NCBI RefSeq assembly: GCF_040954835.1
Contig: NC_090699.1
Coordinates: 14,687,817-14,751,816 of the forward strand
DNA from: Lepisosteus oculatus
Taxonomy: Eukaryota > Chordata > Actinopteri > Semionotiformes > Lepisosteidae
DNA: 64,000 nt
Direction of reading: 5' to 3'
This document shows positions 22,080-35,800 of the stretch, in pieces. The position numbers and the translations under genes were made by a program. The stretch's first letter is position 1. Each line of letters starts with the position of its first letter. The notes under the pieces are model-generated. The model was not told the origin of the DNA. It was given only the letters and a program-made list of their open reading frames with translations, and did no database searches.

Positions 22080-22560
22080 GTCGAAGAAAAGTCTTCACTC
22101 AGGTGAGGTGCGGTCAAGCAGAGTCCTTTATTCACACGCATGGGGAGGATATAATCATGCAGGTCTGAGAGCAGCCTCTCATACAGATCTGTGAGGAACC
22201 TCTCCACCGAGATGATAAATGCAAAGAGTTTTATACAGCAAATTCACACAGGAAAGCTCATTCTAAGTTTCCATATTAAGAGTTGTTTTTCTCTCTACAA
22301 ACATTTCTTTGTAATTGACCACGTTCTTCTTAAGAAGCAGTTCTACTTTGCATATAGACAAAAGGAAGAATATAAATAAAAGGTGTGAAATGAGAGACAT
22401 TCTGCGGTTTGTAATATTAATGTCAAAAGGTCAAATAATATGCTTGAATTATCCTTTTATACTGTTGCTAAGCAAAAGGCATATGAGCTAATAAAACTGG
22501 TCACTATTTTATAGACTTAATAAAAGAAGGCAAATGCTAAAATTCTTCCTCGCTAATGAT
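22080..22560. repeat. Possible LTR-like repeat
   Basis: CAGAGTCCTTTATTCACACG near the start resembles the TTTATT-rich segment of other LTR-like repeats here. The rest is AT-rich with no gene. Confidence 0.25.
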
Positions 22561-22765
22561 TTGACACACGTTCACACTGGTCTTTCCCTGTGTGGGTGCT
22601 GTTCTGCGCTGTATTGAGGTGAAATCTGTGCGTCTGGGGAAACGCTGGTCGGTTCCGGAACCGGCTGGAGATTTCGCCTTCTTGAGCGCTTTCCGAGGAA
22701 ACGAAGTCAGCGCGTTTCGCGAGGGCGAGCCGTGCCGCGTGATGTCTGCTGTCACTGCGCTGCGG

Positions 22766-23070
22766 TTTTCGACATACCGGGCAGGTCTGTCGCCTGTTCC
22801 AGAGTCCCAGTTCGAATCCCACGGCCGGCAGAGGAATCCTACTCCATGGGGCCCCTGAGCGAGGCCCTTCACCCCAGCTGCTCCAGGGGTGCTGTATAAA
22901 TGGCTGACCCTGCGCTCTGACCCCCAGCTTCTCTCTCCCTGTCTGTGTGTCTCATGGAGAGCAAGCTGGGGTCTGGGAAAAGACACATTCCTAATTCAAG
23001 AGATTATATATCAGAGATAGATAATACTTTATTAATCCCGTAGGGAAATTGCTGATGGCCAATAAAGTGA
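22766..23070 (+). mobile_element. tRNA-derived SINE, interrupted
   Basis: GTTCGAATCCCACGGCCGG (B-box region), then CCCCTGAGCGAGGCCCTTCA, CTCATGGAGAGCAAGCTGGG and a tail TGGCCAATAAAGTGATGTT. About 45 bases containing ACTTTATTAATCCCGTAGGG, the reversed tail of a fish LINE, interrupt the tail near 22990-23035. Confidence 0.75.
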
Positions 23071-23212
23071 TGTTGTATAAAGTATAAAGTATATAAAGTA
23101 TAAAGTATATGGCCAATAAAGTGATGTTATGTTATGCAGGCAGGCGCCACATGCGATCTGCCTGCGTCTTGAGAGCCGTAAAGAGCCCACCCCCCCCCCC
23201 CTCTGCCCACAG

Positions 23213-23872
23213 GAGCTGCGGAGGAGCCCGCCGTCGCCGAAGAGGAGCCCTCCGGGCCGGTTATCGTGAGGGTCTTCGATCAGGAGTGGTGTCGCTCCCT
23301 GTGGGGCCTGGAGGAGCCGGCCGGCGAGGCCGCGGCGGCGGCGGCCCTCGTGCCCGGGAGCGCCGAGGTGAAACCGTGCGCCGCGCCCGAGCGGGTCGTG
23401 GACCCCAGCGACATCAGCCCCAGCGCCCTGCACGCCGCCGTGAGGGACTCCCAGCTGAACATCGTCCAGGTGGAGGACGACGTCCCCGGGCTGGGCGCCT
23501 CCTGCCTCTACCTGGTCCCCTCCGCGCCGGGGGAGGGGGAGCAGGAGGAGGTGGGGGCCCCTCTCCGCGGTCGGGAGGCCGGGGCGGGGCCGGCCGAGGC
23601 CGAGGAGCCCGGGAAGAGAGAGCCCAAGGAAAACGGGCTCGTGCGGATTTACACGGGCGTGTGCGAGCAGCTCATGGCCCTGAACGAGGGGGACGGGAAT
23701 CTGGACCCCGGCCGGCACGCTCAGCGGGAAGCCGGACGGAACCCGCGATGCCCGCCGGCCTGCGCCCCCGCTGAATCGCTGTCCTGTCGGAGCGCTCGGC
23801 CTGGACGCAGCGCGGCAGAGCTCGGGCCCGGCGCGGATCTCGCCGCGGGGGAGAGCATCGCGCCTGTCAAGC
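23213..23872 (+). CDS. PRDM9-like gene: N-terminal module exon a
   Basis: Phase 1 in and out, 660 bases, acceptor after CTCTGCCCACAG and donor GC|GTAAGT. It encodes [15 protein letters not shown], then a Glu/Ala/Pro-rich acidic region, a segment with [13 protein letters not shown] and LYLV, and [16 protein letters not shown]. It is paralogous along its length to exon b. GC content is high, as for most exons of this gene. The function of the module is unknown; acidic and psi-K-x-E-like segments suggest a regulatory or SUMO-linked role, which is inference. Confidence 0.7.
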
Positions 23873-26800
23873 GTAAGTAGGGCTGCTGCCTCTCTCCACC
23901 AGGGCCAATCAGGCGCTGAGAGAGAGGCAGCAGACCAAATCTATTCTTCGAGTAGTCGGGCCCCCGAGTGCCCCCCCTACGCCTAGAGTAGACGTACGAC
24001 CCCCCACCCGTGAAAAGTTTTTGTAAAACAAAAATTAACTCCCGTCCTGGTTTGAGACTTTCATCCAGATGTTTCTTGAGAGAAGCCAGGGAATTGACTT
24101 CAACAACATGGCTGGGCTGCTTGTTCCACACCCCTACCAACCTTTGTGTAAAGTAAGACCCCACCCCCCCTCCTGGTAGAAGGATACTCCAGCAAGAGTA
24201 CCAGAGTATTTGGCTTCATCAGCATGGCGGTATATCTTGTTTCACACTCCTGCCACCCTTTGTGTAAAGGCTTACATGCTCTTCTCAGCTTTCTCAGTCA
24301 GACTAGGCTGTTGTGCATCTGGATGAAGGGGCTGCTCTGTATGTATCTCAGTATTGTCCCCACTTTATTCCCGGACTTCAGAAAGCCCAAACCCCCTGAC
24401 TGGGGGGGGGGGATCGTCCCAAGGAGAGGCACTTAGATGTTTTAGTGAAGCTGTTATAACACACAAGTAAGTTCTGGACCCCGAGATGAAGCTGAGCAAG
24501 TGAGTTTTATTGCACGCGAGGAACAGTACATTCAGAATTGCTCGAAGTTTATAGGTGCAGAGCTCCAGTTTATATAGCAAACTGCAGCTGTTTCTGACGC
24601 AAACTGTTACCTTGGTGATGGGGGGGGGAGGTCATCTGTGTTCGGACATTCCCAAGACCTTGAACACTTTGAATGGCCGGTCTCATCTTCCCACGGTTAG
24701 GGAGTCTCCAGCTCGCACTTGGGAATCTCTTATCAGTGAACTCCCATCCCTGCCGTACCTCCAAAGTGCTGGAGCGTGTTTTGTCCCAGAAGAAGTCTTT
24801 GTGCCGAAAGAAATTGGTTAACCTCACATCTCATAGCTTTCTTCAAAGCCCCGACGTCCAGAAATAAAATACACTCGTGGCCGACGGCTGATGGATCCGG
24901 CTGTGCGTGATCACTCGCTCATTCCTGGGCGTGTCCAGGCTGGGGCGGAAGGTTTCATCCAGTCGGCGAAGCTGCGTCTCGCCCCTCCTAGGGGCTGGCT
25001 GTGGAAGGTCCCCTCCCCGCTGCCCCGGGGCTGCGAGTGAGAGAGCCGTCTCCCCTGTCTCTCTGCAGGAGCCCGGGAGGAGGCCCTCGCCCGCAGCGCG
25101 CAGGGGCCGGGCCCCGTCATCAAGAGGGTCTTCGACCAGGAGTGGTGCAGCTCCCTGTGGAGCTCCGCCCAGCCGGCCTGCGAGAGCAGCAGGGTCCCCC
25201 GACCGGACCGCCGGGACGCTGCCCACGCCGGGGCAGGGGTCTCCGAGCTGCGGGGGGCCGCGGTGAAGCAGGAGGTCGATGAGCGGAGGGGGTTTCCCAC
25301 GGCGGCGCCGGGCTCCCACCTGAGCTTGGTCCAGGTTAAAGACGAGCGCCCTGACCTGGGCACTGCCCCTCTTTACTCTGCCCGTGCCCACCCTGCGCCA
25401 GGAGAGCGCCGGTCTCTCCGTGTGAAGGAGGATGTGTCCGGGCTGGCAGGGGGGCCCATCAAGAGGGAGGCGGTCGAGGAGGAGCTGGTGCAGGTGTGTA
25501 TGAACGCGGAGGACAGCAGGCCGGATTCCAGGCCTCAAGCGGAAAGGACGCCCCAGTGCGCGAGGATGCCCGCCAGCGACCGCAGGACCCCCGGAGGCGC
25601 CCGTGTGGCCTTCGAGCGGGCGTCTGAGTCGGTGCCCGCCCAGATCAAGCCCTTCCTGCGCAGGGTGAGGTACACGGTGTACCACGGGCCCGGGGCAGAG
25701 ACCGGGTGCAAGCAGGAGCTGGACAGGGAGGAGGGACAGGGGGAGCCCACCGTCGTCGTCGTGTGTAAGTGTCGCCGCCTCACTGCTTCCTTCAGCTTCC
25801 AGCTGGAGAGAGAGTTAGGAGCACCCAGGGCAGAGGTGAATGCAGAATACTTTCGGGTGGCAGGAGGGTAGAACAAGCTGCTCAGCCATGTTGTTGAAGC
25901 CGATACCCTGGCTTCTCTCCAGACACAGCTGGGTGAGACCCTCCAGTCAGGACAGGAGGCTCTTCTTTACACAAAGGGGGGGTTGGGGTGTGGGACAAGC
26001 TGCCTAGCTGTATTGTTGAAGCCGATACCCTGGCTGCTCTCCAGACACAGCTGGGTGAACTCCTCCAGTCAGGACAGGAGACCCTTCTTTACACAAAGGG
26101 GGGGTTGGGGTGTGGGACAAGCTGCCTAGCTGTATTGTTGAAGCCGATACCCTGGCTGCTCTCCAGACACAGCTGGGTGAGCTCCTCCAGTCAGCACAGG
26201 AGGCTCTTCTTTACACAGAGGGTGGTGGGAGTGTGGAACAAGCTGTTGTTGACACCTGTACTCTGGTTTCTCTCCAGAAACTGCGGGATGAGATGTCAAA
26301 AGGCGCAGAAAAATAACTATTTTGTTTACGTGCATCAGTGCTTCTCAAACTGCAGGCCTTGGAAATGCTTTTGTGGTTGCCCAGCTGTTGTCTAAGCTAT
26401 AGATTAAGGAAACGGCCTTGAGATAATGACTGGAATGTGTTGGCTCAAGGTCTCAGGCTCTGTGGAAGTGAGGCATGAGTTGACTTTGTAAAAGCTGCAG
26501 TACTGGGAGTCCGTTCATAACGAGGTCGTTAAGAGAAGGCCTGTTCCACTCTGAAACAAACCTGCCTGCGTCTTGCTGTGCAGTATCACAGAGCCAGAAA
26601 GCCCCAGCAGGTTTTGTCCAGTCTGTCCTGCAGGGCAGTCTCAATGCCATGCTGCTGTTTGTACAGAGCTCGGTAAAAGCAGAATCTGCAGGAAGCCGTC
26701 TCCTGCTCAGCTACTGAAGAATTTCCCACAGGAATAGCTCTCAGGCTCTGGATTGATCCTTTTAATCAGCTCAGGTGAGGCAGGTAGCCTTGTTGTGACA

Positions 26801-29800
26801 GAAGAGTTCTTGCTCCGGGATGAGAGTGAAAACAGATAGGCTTTATTATGTGCCTACAAGGACCGCCTCCAACGGTAGGGGTGTTCAGAGAATACAAAGC
26901 ACGCAGCTACCTTTAGACAGCCCAGTAACGTCAAGATTTCCATGGCTACAAGGAATTTGTCAGGGTGTATGGTTAAGATCGTGTTCAGAACAATTGGCCA
27001 TTAAGAGAAGTTGTGGTTATCTGTCTGCCCAGAATTCCAGAGGTCATGATGCTTGCCCTCCCTTACAGCCTTGAAATACGCTGAAGTTTCAAAGATAATC
27101 ACAATTCCCGAACACAGACCTGAGCCATGTAGATATACCCCAATCATCAGGATTATAGCTGTGGCACTTTTGGCCCTCGTCATAAATATGTTGGCCTCAA
27201 TCAGTGATATGTTCAGAAGTGTCAGGAGCATAGGTGCAGCTTTCAGCACCTATTACAGCACCATGTGCAGCCAGCAAGTAATCAAGAGCCACCCAGTTTT
27301 GCATAGCAACCGTTCGGAGAGCTACCATTTCATCGTTTATAGCTTTTGTCCCCTCAGAGGTTTCCTCAGCTAATTTTTCTCAACAAGCAGCCATGTTAAT
27401 ACATCCCCGAGCAAGCGTAGCTATCCCATACATGGGGAAAGAGATGGCACGGGATCGCTCGGTCTCCGTAATCTCCCGTTTAATTAGCAGCACCTATACC
27501 CATAGAACAGAACAACACATTCTCACTTTTTCGGCCAGGTCACAGTATTATTACACTGAACTGTATCTTAGAATACTGCTTCTTCCCTTTCGGACAAAAC
27601 ATTTATCACCTTAACAGCGGATTATCAGCCTAATAGAGGGTGGCCTTGAACTGTGATTGTAGTTCTGGTTTTCTGGAGTCTTTCTGGAGAAGTGTTGTGT
27701 GAGACCCCAGGACAAGTAAGGCACTAGCAGCCAAACAAGCTTGCATAGGCCAAAGGGCCTCTCCTTCCTCACCTTTGTGTGTTTGTTAATTGTGTTTGTT
27801 TTGGGCTTTTTTTTTTATTTTCCACAGTGCAAACAGGCGCCCAGGCACCTTGCAGAACGGGGTCCGGCAGCTGGCCTGTCCGTCAGATGAGAACCCCCAG
27901 AATGAGACCGTTGGCGCCCCTGAACACACCCCAGGTCATTTTTTCTGCTTTTTCAGCCTTTCTGCTGGTTATAGTCTAGTGCAGCGGTTCTCAAACTTTT
28001 TGGACCAAGTGCCACCCCTGATCAAACCAAGTGCCACCTCCAGGTCATCTTCTCATAGGAACCCCAGAAAATCTCAATGACCAAACATGACTCACACACG
28101 CCTATAATACCAAATTTTACTGAGCACTTAGTTCATTTGGATCGGAATGGCCTGTAGCTTTTTTCTGACACTTTCTAACACTAGCAGTGCTGTCTGTGTC
28201 AGGCTCAGTGTCCGAGCTAGTGTTGGCGGTCGGCGGGATTAACATACACACATTTCCTACCCTCAAACACAGTGCCAAAGCGAAAGTGTAAATTCACAGC
28301 GGAACTAAAAAACTCAGTTTCCGTGTTTTCGAAGTGGCAGAGCAGACTGGGAAGCTGAGTGTTTGATGTGCAAGCCTGCTACGTTTGTCTCCGTGGCAGA
28401 TAAAGGAGTAGTTGACTTGCAAGCTCTTGTTGACTCGGACAAACACAAAAAGGCCATTCGGGGAGAGGAGTTCGTCAACCAAATGAACAGATTCTTTTGT
28501 CAAATCTGGCAGCAAAAGAGTGGATGCTGTTATTGCAGCAGAGCGGGCTTATGCATTTCACACAGTTAAATCTCATCACAGTTACTTTACCAATGAACAT
28601 GAAACGTGGGGTATTTTGAAAACCCTCTCCATCCCCATCCCCTTTCCCAGACAAGGCAACAGGACAGTTCCTCAGGGTGTCCTCTTGTCTTGATGTGGCC
28701 GATGTATAATCCTGCTGGTGCTCAGCGGGTGTGCGTGATCTGTCTGAGCCGGCGTCTGTACTCTTGGCGTCTGTTCCTTTCAGCCAGGACATAGTACTTG
28801 ATTTTTGCGAGGTGTTCAATTTCAAGCTGCGTCTCTGGAAGCTCGAGAGGAGTCTGCACACTCGAGTATTAGCGCGCGCTGTATCGACGTAGCACAGTAC
28901 GTGCGCTGCGTATTTGACACACAAACGCATTTTTGCCCCCGTCTCAAGCTTTCTGAAACCGATTAAGTCAATTCCTGATGAAAACTTGAAATCATTTCAG
29001 CCAATTTTTAATTTAAAAAAAAAATTTTTTCAGTGCACACAACAAATTTCCAGAGTCGTCTGGCGTACCACCTGGGGGGTGCTCCGTGTACCACAGTTTG
29101 AGAACCACTGGTCCAGTGCTCACAACCCAGTTCTCTCACCCCCTCCCTGTGGCAGACATTCCAGTTCCGTCACAGGATGAACCGAGGGGCTGTGGTCCGT
29201 CTGTCCCGGGACCCTGCAGCTCCTGAGGGGGCCTCTGGCCCCGGGACCCTGCAGCTCCTGAGGGGCCTCTGGCCCCGGGACCCTGCAGCTCCTGAGGGGG
29301 CCTCTGGCCCCGGGACCCTGCAGCTCCTGAGGGGCCTCTGGCCCCGGGACCCTGCAGCTCCTGAGGGGGCCTCTGGCCCCGGGACCCTGCAGCTCCTGAG
29401 GGGGCCTCTGGCCCCGGGACCCTGCAGCTCCTGAGGGGGCCTCTGGCCCCGGGACCCTGCAGCTCCTGAGGGGCCTCTGGCCCCGGGACCCTGCAGCTCC
29501 TGAGGGGGCCTCTGGCCCCGGGACCCTGCAGCTCCTGAGGGGCCTCTGGCCCCGGGACCCTGCAGCTCCTGAGGGGGCCTCTGGCCCCGGGACCCTGCAG
29601 CTCCTGAGGGGGCCTCTGGCCCCGGGACCCTGCAGCTCCTGAGGGGGCCTCTGGCCCCGGGACCCTGCAGCTCCTGAGGGGGCCTCTGGCCCCGGGACCC
29701 TGCAGCTCCTGAGGGGGCCTCTGGCCCCGGGACCCTGCAGCTCCTGAGGGGCCTCTGGCCCCGGGACCCTGCAGCTCCTGAGGGGGCCTCTGGCCCCGGG

Positions 29801-32800
29801 ACCCTGCAGCTCCTGAGGGGGCCTCTGGCCCCGGGACCCTGCAGCTCCTGAGGGGGCCTCTGGCCCCGGGACCCTGCAGCTCCTGAGGGGGCCTCTGGCC
29901 CCGGGACCCTGCAGCTCCTGAGGGGGCCTCTGGCCCCGGGACCCTGCAGCTCCTGAGGGGGCCTCTGGCCCCGGGACCCTGCAGCTCCTGAGGGGGCCTC
30001 TGGCCCCGGGACCCTGCAGCTCCTGAGGGGGCCTCTGGCCCCGGGACCCTGCAGCTCCTGAGGGGGCCTCTGGTCCCGGGACCCTGCAGCTCCTGAGGGG
30101 CCTCTGGCCCCGGGACCCTGCAGCTCCTGAGGGGGCCTCTGGTCCCGGGACGGGCCGTCGGAGACCCCCTGAGACTGCGCCAGGCGATACCTCGGTGATC
30201 TCGAACCCTTTGTTCTGCACGCAGGGGGCCGCGGAGACCCGCCTCCCGACAGAGCGCGGCGCCGAGGCCGGATGCGGTGCGGCGCGAGCAGGTGAGAGCG
30301 CAGGGCGAGGGGGGGGCTGGCCGCATGGGGCTCCGGCGGGCCTCTGGCAGGGGTCCGGCTCGCCCTTCAGAGCCCAGAGTTGGAACACCCCCATCCTGCC
30401 TGCTCTCGTCAGACTGCGTGAGCGAGGGGCGGCCAAAACCGTCTGAGGGGTACTTCTGAGTGGAATGAAACAGGTGGGGGGGGGGGAGATTCCCAGCATT
30501 CCTTCATGGTGAGGCAGTCGGGATTTAGTGGGGAGGGACGCGTTTCCTGATTAGCAGGCTGGCTCACGAGAGAGAGAGATGGAGTGTAGGGTGTGTGTGG
30601 GGGACGGGTCGGTCCCGGAGAGACACTGGCCATAGGGAGCTTGTGGGGACGGGTCGGTCCCGGAGAGACACTGGCCATAGGGAGCTTGTGGGGACGGGTC
30701 GGTCCTGGAGAGACACGGGCCATAGGGAGCTTGTGGGGACGGGTCGGTCCTGGAGAGACACGGGCCATAGGGAGTGTGTTGGGGATGGGTCGGTCCCTTA
30801 GAGACACTGGCCATAGGGAGTGTGTGGGGACGGGTTGGTCCCGGAGAGACACTGGCCATAGGGAGTGTGTGGGGGACGGGTTGGTCCCGGAGAGACACTG
30901 GCCATAGGGAGTGTGTGGGGGACGGGTTGGTCCCGGAGAGACACTGGCCATAGGGAGTGTGTTGGGGATGGGTCGGTCCCTTAGAGACACTGGCCATAGG
31001 GAGTGTGTGGGGGACGGGTTGGTCCCGGAGAGACACTGGCCATAGGGAGTGTGTGGGGGACGGGTTGGTCCCGGAGAGACACTGGCCATAGGGAGTGTGT
31101 GGGGGACGGGTTGGTCCCGGAGAGACACTGGCCATAGGGAGTGTGTGGGGGACGGGTTGGTCCCGGAGAGACACTGGCCATAGGGAGTGTGTGGGGGACG
31201 GGTTGGTCCCGGAGAGACACTGGCCATAGGGAGTGTGTGGGGACGGGTTGGTCCTGGAGAGACACTGGCCATAGGGAGTGTGTGGGGGACGGGTTGGTCC
31301 CGGAGAGACACTGGCCATAGGGAGTGTGTGGGGACGGGTCGGTCCCGGAGAGACACTGGCCATAGGGAGTGTGTGGGGGACGGGTTGGTCCCGGAGAGAC
31401 ACTGGCCATAGGGAGTGTGTGGGGGATGGGTCGGTCCCGGAGAGACACAGGCCGTAATGAGAGCTGTGTTGGGGTCTTGGGGGGCAGGTCAGTCCGAGGG
31501 CAAGAGGTCCCATTCAGAGTCCTCCGAGGAAAGCAGCACCACAGGAGGGTACTGCCTCCGGAAGAAGCAGAGAGTCGATTACAGTGAGGAGCCAGAGCTC
31601 AGCGACTGCTCGGGTGAGTTTAACACCACTCAGCTTCCCACACCCCTACTCTTACTGACAGTGTCCTGGGATCTGGACTGACCAGCAGTCAGGACACCCC
31701 TACTCTTACTGACAGTGTCCTGGGGTCTGGACTGACCAGTCAGGACACCCCTACTCTTACTGACAGTGTCCTGGGATCTGGACTGACCAGCAGTCAGGAC
31801 ACCCCTACTCTTACTGACAGTGTCCTGGGATCTGGACTGACCAGTCAGGACACCCCTACTCTTACTGACAGTGTCCTGGGATCTTGACTGACCAGCAGTC
31901 AGGACACCCCTACTCTTACTGACAGTGTCCTGGGGTCTGGACTGACCAGTCAGGACACCCCTACTCTTACTGACAGTGTCCTGGGATCTGGACTGACCAG
32001 CAGTCAGGACACCCCTACTCTTACTGACAGTGTCCTGGGATCTGGACTGACCAGCAGTCAGGACACCCCTACTCTTACTGACAGTGTCCTGGGATCTGGA
32101 CTGACCAGCAGTCAGGACACCCCTACTCTTACTGATAGTGTCCTGGGATCTGGACTGACCAGCAGTCAGGACACCCCTACTCTTACTGACAGTGTCCTGG
32201 GGTCTGGACTGACCAGTCAGGACACCCCTACTCTTACTGACAGTGTCCTGGGATCTGGACTGACCAGCGGTCAGGACACCCCTACTCTTACTGACAGTGT
32301 CCTGGGATCTGGACTGACCAGCGGTCAGGACACCCCTACTCTTACTGACAGTGTCCTGGGATCTGTACTGACCAGCAGTCAGGACACCCCTACTCTTACT
32401 GACAGTGTCCTGGGGTCTGGACTGACCAGTCAGGACACCCCTACTCTTACTGACAGTGTCCTGGGGTCTGGACTGACAAGTCAGGACACCCCTACTCTTA
32501 CTGACAGTGTCCTGGGATCTGGACTGACCAGCAGTCAGGACACCCCTACTCTTACTGACAGTGTCCTGGGATCTGGATTGACCAGCGGTCAGGACACCCC
32601 TACTCTTACTGACAGTGTCCTGGGATCTGGACTGACCAGCAGTCAGGACACCCCTACTCTTACTGACAGTGTCCTGGGATCTGGACTGACCAGCGGTCAG
32701 GACACCCCTACTCTTACTGACAGTGTCCTGGGATCTGCAGTGATCAGTAACCATGGTTAATATATAAATTGGCTAATAGGCCTTGATTTATTGTCTCATC

Positions 32801-35800
32801 CGGTCCCCAGTCGCATTACTGGGTGAGTGTGTGGGGGACTCATGCCATACTGGGCCACTGGTTTGGAAGTTCTGGTCCAGAAAGAAGAGTGCCCACTACT
32901 GGTCCGCTAGCACCACTGTCTACAGCGACCTGGTGTCCAGGCCCCCCATCCCGTCGCTGTCCTGCCTGGTGCAGTGACCCGAAGGGGGGATCCTGCAGAG
33001 TGGCGCTCCGGCTGAATCCCTGTGTGTTCCCACAGGTCTTCTGGACCAGGAAGGAAGAGCGAAGAGCTCGGCTGAACAGACAAGGCAAGCAGGTGAGGAA
33101 GGCAGGGCTGAACCGCAGGAAACCTCGCATCTGTCGGGCTGTCTTGAGGGGTGTGTGGGGGTCTGGGGTACGGGATGGCCCATCGTGAGGGGTGTGTGGG
33201 GGTCTGGGGTACGGGATGGGCCGTCATGAGGGGTGTGTGGGGGTCTGGGGTACGGGACGGGCTGTAATGAGTGTGTGTGGGGCTCTGGGGTACGGGATGG
33301 GCTGTAATGAGTGTGTGTGGGGGTCTGGGGTACAGGACGGCCCATCGTGAGGGGTGTGTGGGGCTCTGGGGTACGGGATGGGCTGTAATGAGTGTGTGTG
33401 GGGGTCTGGGGTACAGGACGGCCCATCGTGAGGGGTGTGTGGGGGTCTGGGGTACGGGACGGGCCATCATGAGGGGTGTGGGGGGGTCTGGGGTATGGGA
33501 CGAGCCATCATGAGGGGTGTGTCGGGCTCTGGGGTATGGGACGAGCCATCATGAGGGGTGTGTCGGGCTCTGGGGTACGGGACAGGGCATTATGAGGGGT
33601 ATGTGGGGGTCTGGGGTACAGGACGGCTGTCAGGACGGTTGTGGGGCTCTGGGGTAGGGGAGGGGCCATCATGAGGGGTGTGTCGGGCTCTGGGGTACGG
33701 GACGGGCTGTAATGAGTGTGTGTGGGGGTCTGGGGTACGGGACGGGCCGTCGTGAGAGGTGTGTGGGGGTCTGGGGTACGGGACAGGCCGTCGTGAGGGG
33801 TGTGTGGGGGTCTGGGGTACGGGACGGGCCGTCGTGAGGGGTGTGTGGGGGTCTGGGGTACAGGACGGGCTGTAATGAGTGTGTGTGGGGCTCTGGGGTA
33901 CAGGACGGGCTGTAATGAGTGTGTGTGGGGCTCTGGGGTACAGGACGGGCCGTCGTGAGGGGTGTGTGAGGGTCTGGGGTACAGGACGGGCTGTAATGAG
34001 TGTGTGTGGGGGTCTGGGGTACAGGACGGGCCGTCGTGAGGGGTGTGTGGGGGTCTGGGGTACAGGACGGGCTGTAATGAGTGTGTGTGTGTATATTGGA
34101 GTTTTTGTGACAGTTCTGTCTGAGGACAAGAGGTTCCAGCAGCAGAGCACCACCAGCACCACCAGCACCACCAGCATCACCAGCACCACCACCAGCAGCA
34201 GCACCCCAAGAGAGAACAACCCGCAGAAGAAACGACGAGTCCACTTCAGCGAGCTGGCGGAGTCCGACGAATACTTCTGTGAGTGAGTCTTTGGCCAAGA
34301 CGGGCAAATTCACACGCCACACAGCTCGGCCTCCTGTTCTGACGGGGCCTTTGAAGTCCTGGGAGCCCCGTCCCTCTGCCTCTAGGGGCCCTTCTCGAAC
34401 CCGTTCCTACCGACGAGCCGGCTGGGTCTCCCCGCGCCCAGTGTCTGACGAGGTGTGGGGGCTCAGGGATCAAGTCAGCATAGGGGGGTCCCCAACCCTG
34501 GTCGCAGAGAGCCCGGGTTCCGACTCCCATCTCGAACCTGAATTTACTGCACCCTGGGCCCCCTAGGACAAGTAGAGCTCATCTGCACCCCAAAAACCAT
34601 TTACTTGCCTACAGGCCTGTAGATCCCTGACTTTTGCTCCGGGTGTGGAAGAGTCTGCAGCAGTAGAATGGGGAGTCTTCAGGCTGCACTGATGTGCCTG
34701 GTGTTGTCTGACCCTGCGCCGTGTCCGCTGTCCCCGTCTGTTCCAGTCTGCCCGGAGTGCAAGTTCTTCTTCTTCGAGGAGTGCGAGCAGCACGGCCCGG
34801 CCCGATTCGTCAAAGACACCCGGGCCGAACTGGGCCTGGAGCGGAGGGCTCGGCTCACGCTGCCTCCGGGCCTGAGCCTGCGGGACTCCAGTATCCCCGG
34901 AGCGGGGCTGGGGGTCTTCAACGTGGACTCACTCGTCCCCAGAGGGGCGCACTACGGGCCCTACGAGGGGGAGCCCACCAGCAAGGAGGAGGCCATGCTC
35001 AGTGGGTACTCCTGGATGGTGAGTCACTGAGGCCCGAGCTCACAGCCCCGCTGAGACCTGTGCTGTCGGCTCGTACCCTGTACCTGCTATAAGTGCTCAC
35101 ACTGGTATTGACTCGTACAGTTGGGTTTATGAGTCCTCAGTGTGGATACTGAGACCAGGGCCTGTAGCGCTGTCAGCTCGTACCCTGTACCTGCTATAAG
35201 TGCTCACACTGGTATTGACTCCTACAGTTGGGTTTATGAGTCCTCAGTGTGGATACTGAGACCAGGGCCTGTAGTGCTGTCAGCTTGTACCCTGAACCTG
35301 CTATAAGTGCTCACACTGGTATTGACTCGTACAGTTGGGTTTATGAGTCCTCAGTGTGGATACTGAGACCAGGGCCTGTAGCGCTGTCAGCTCGTACCCT
35401 GTACCTGTTATAAGTGCTCACACTGGTATTGACTCCTACAGTTGGGTTTATGAGTCCTCAGTGTGGATGCCGAGGCCAGAACCCATCAAGCTTTTGTGTG
35501 GACACACTGATCTTAAAGCTGAAAGCATGGCTAGTATAACACAGCACAGTGACACTCTATGGGCTTCGCAGAACTGGTTGTGCCATTCCCCTATTAGGCA
35601 TTTAGCCACTAGGAGCTGCAGAGTGGTGCTCTTGCAAAGTAAATTCACGTTCAACTCTTTACTCACTGACTGACTCTATAGCCCTACAGGCAGGAGGTCA
35701 GTGTGGAGCGGTTTGGACTCATCCTTCACCTTAGGGGTCCCCAGGGTCCCTAGGTTCTACGGGAGCCCTGGTCTAGTCATTGGGGGTGTCTCCAGACCTG

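Noticed and set aside
23213-25764. KRAB domain in the N-terminal exons
   Set aside because: The RVFDQEW-x3-LW motif faintly recalls the EEW of KRAB box A, but the flanking KRAB positions (for example the LY-x2-VM-x-EN-type end) are absent.
29120-32754. Proteins of 300-460 residues (Pro/Gly-rich or QDTVSKSRG repeats) on the minus strand
   Set aside because: All lie inside minisatellites in the introns of the PRDM9-like gene and run antisense to it; no conserved domain or promoter.
34480-34560. tRNA-like GGGTTCCGACTCCC motif
   Set aside because: No A box or cloverleaf can be formed; at most a SINE remnant.
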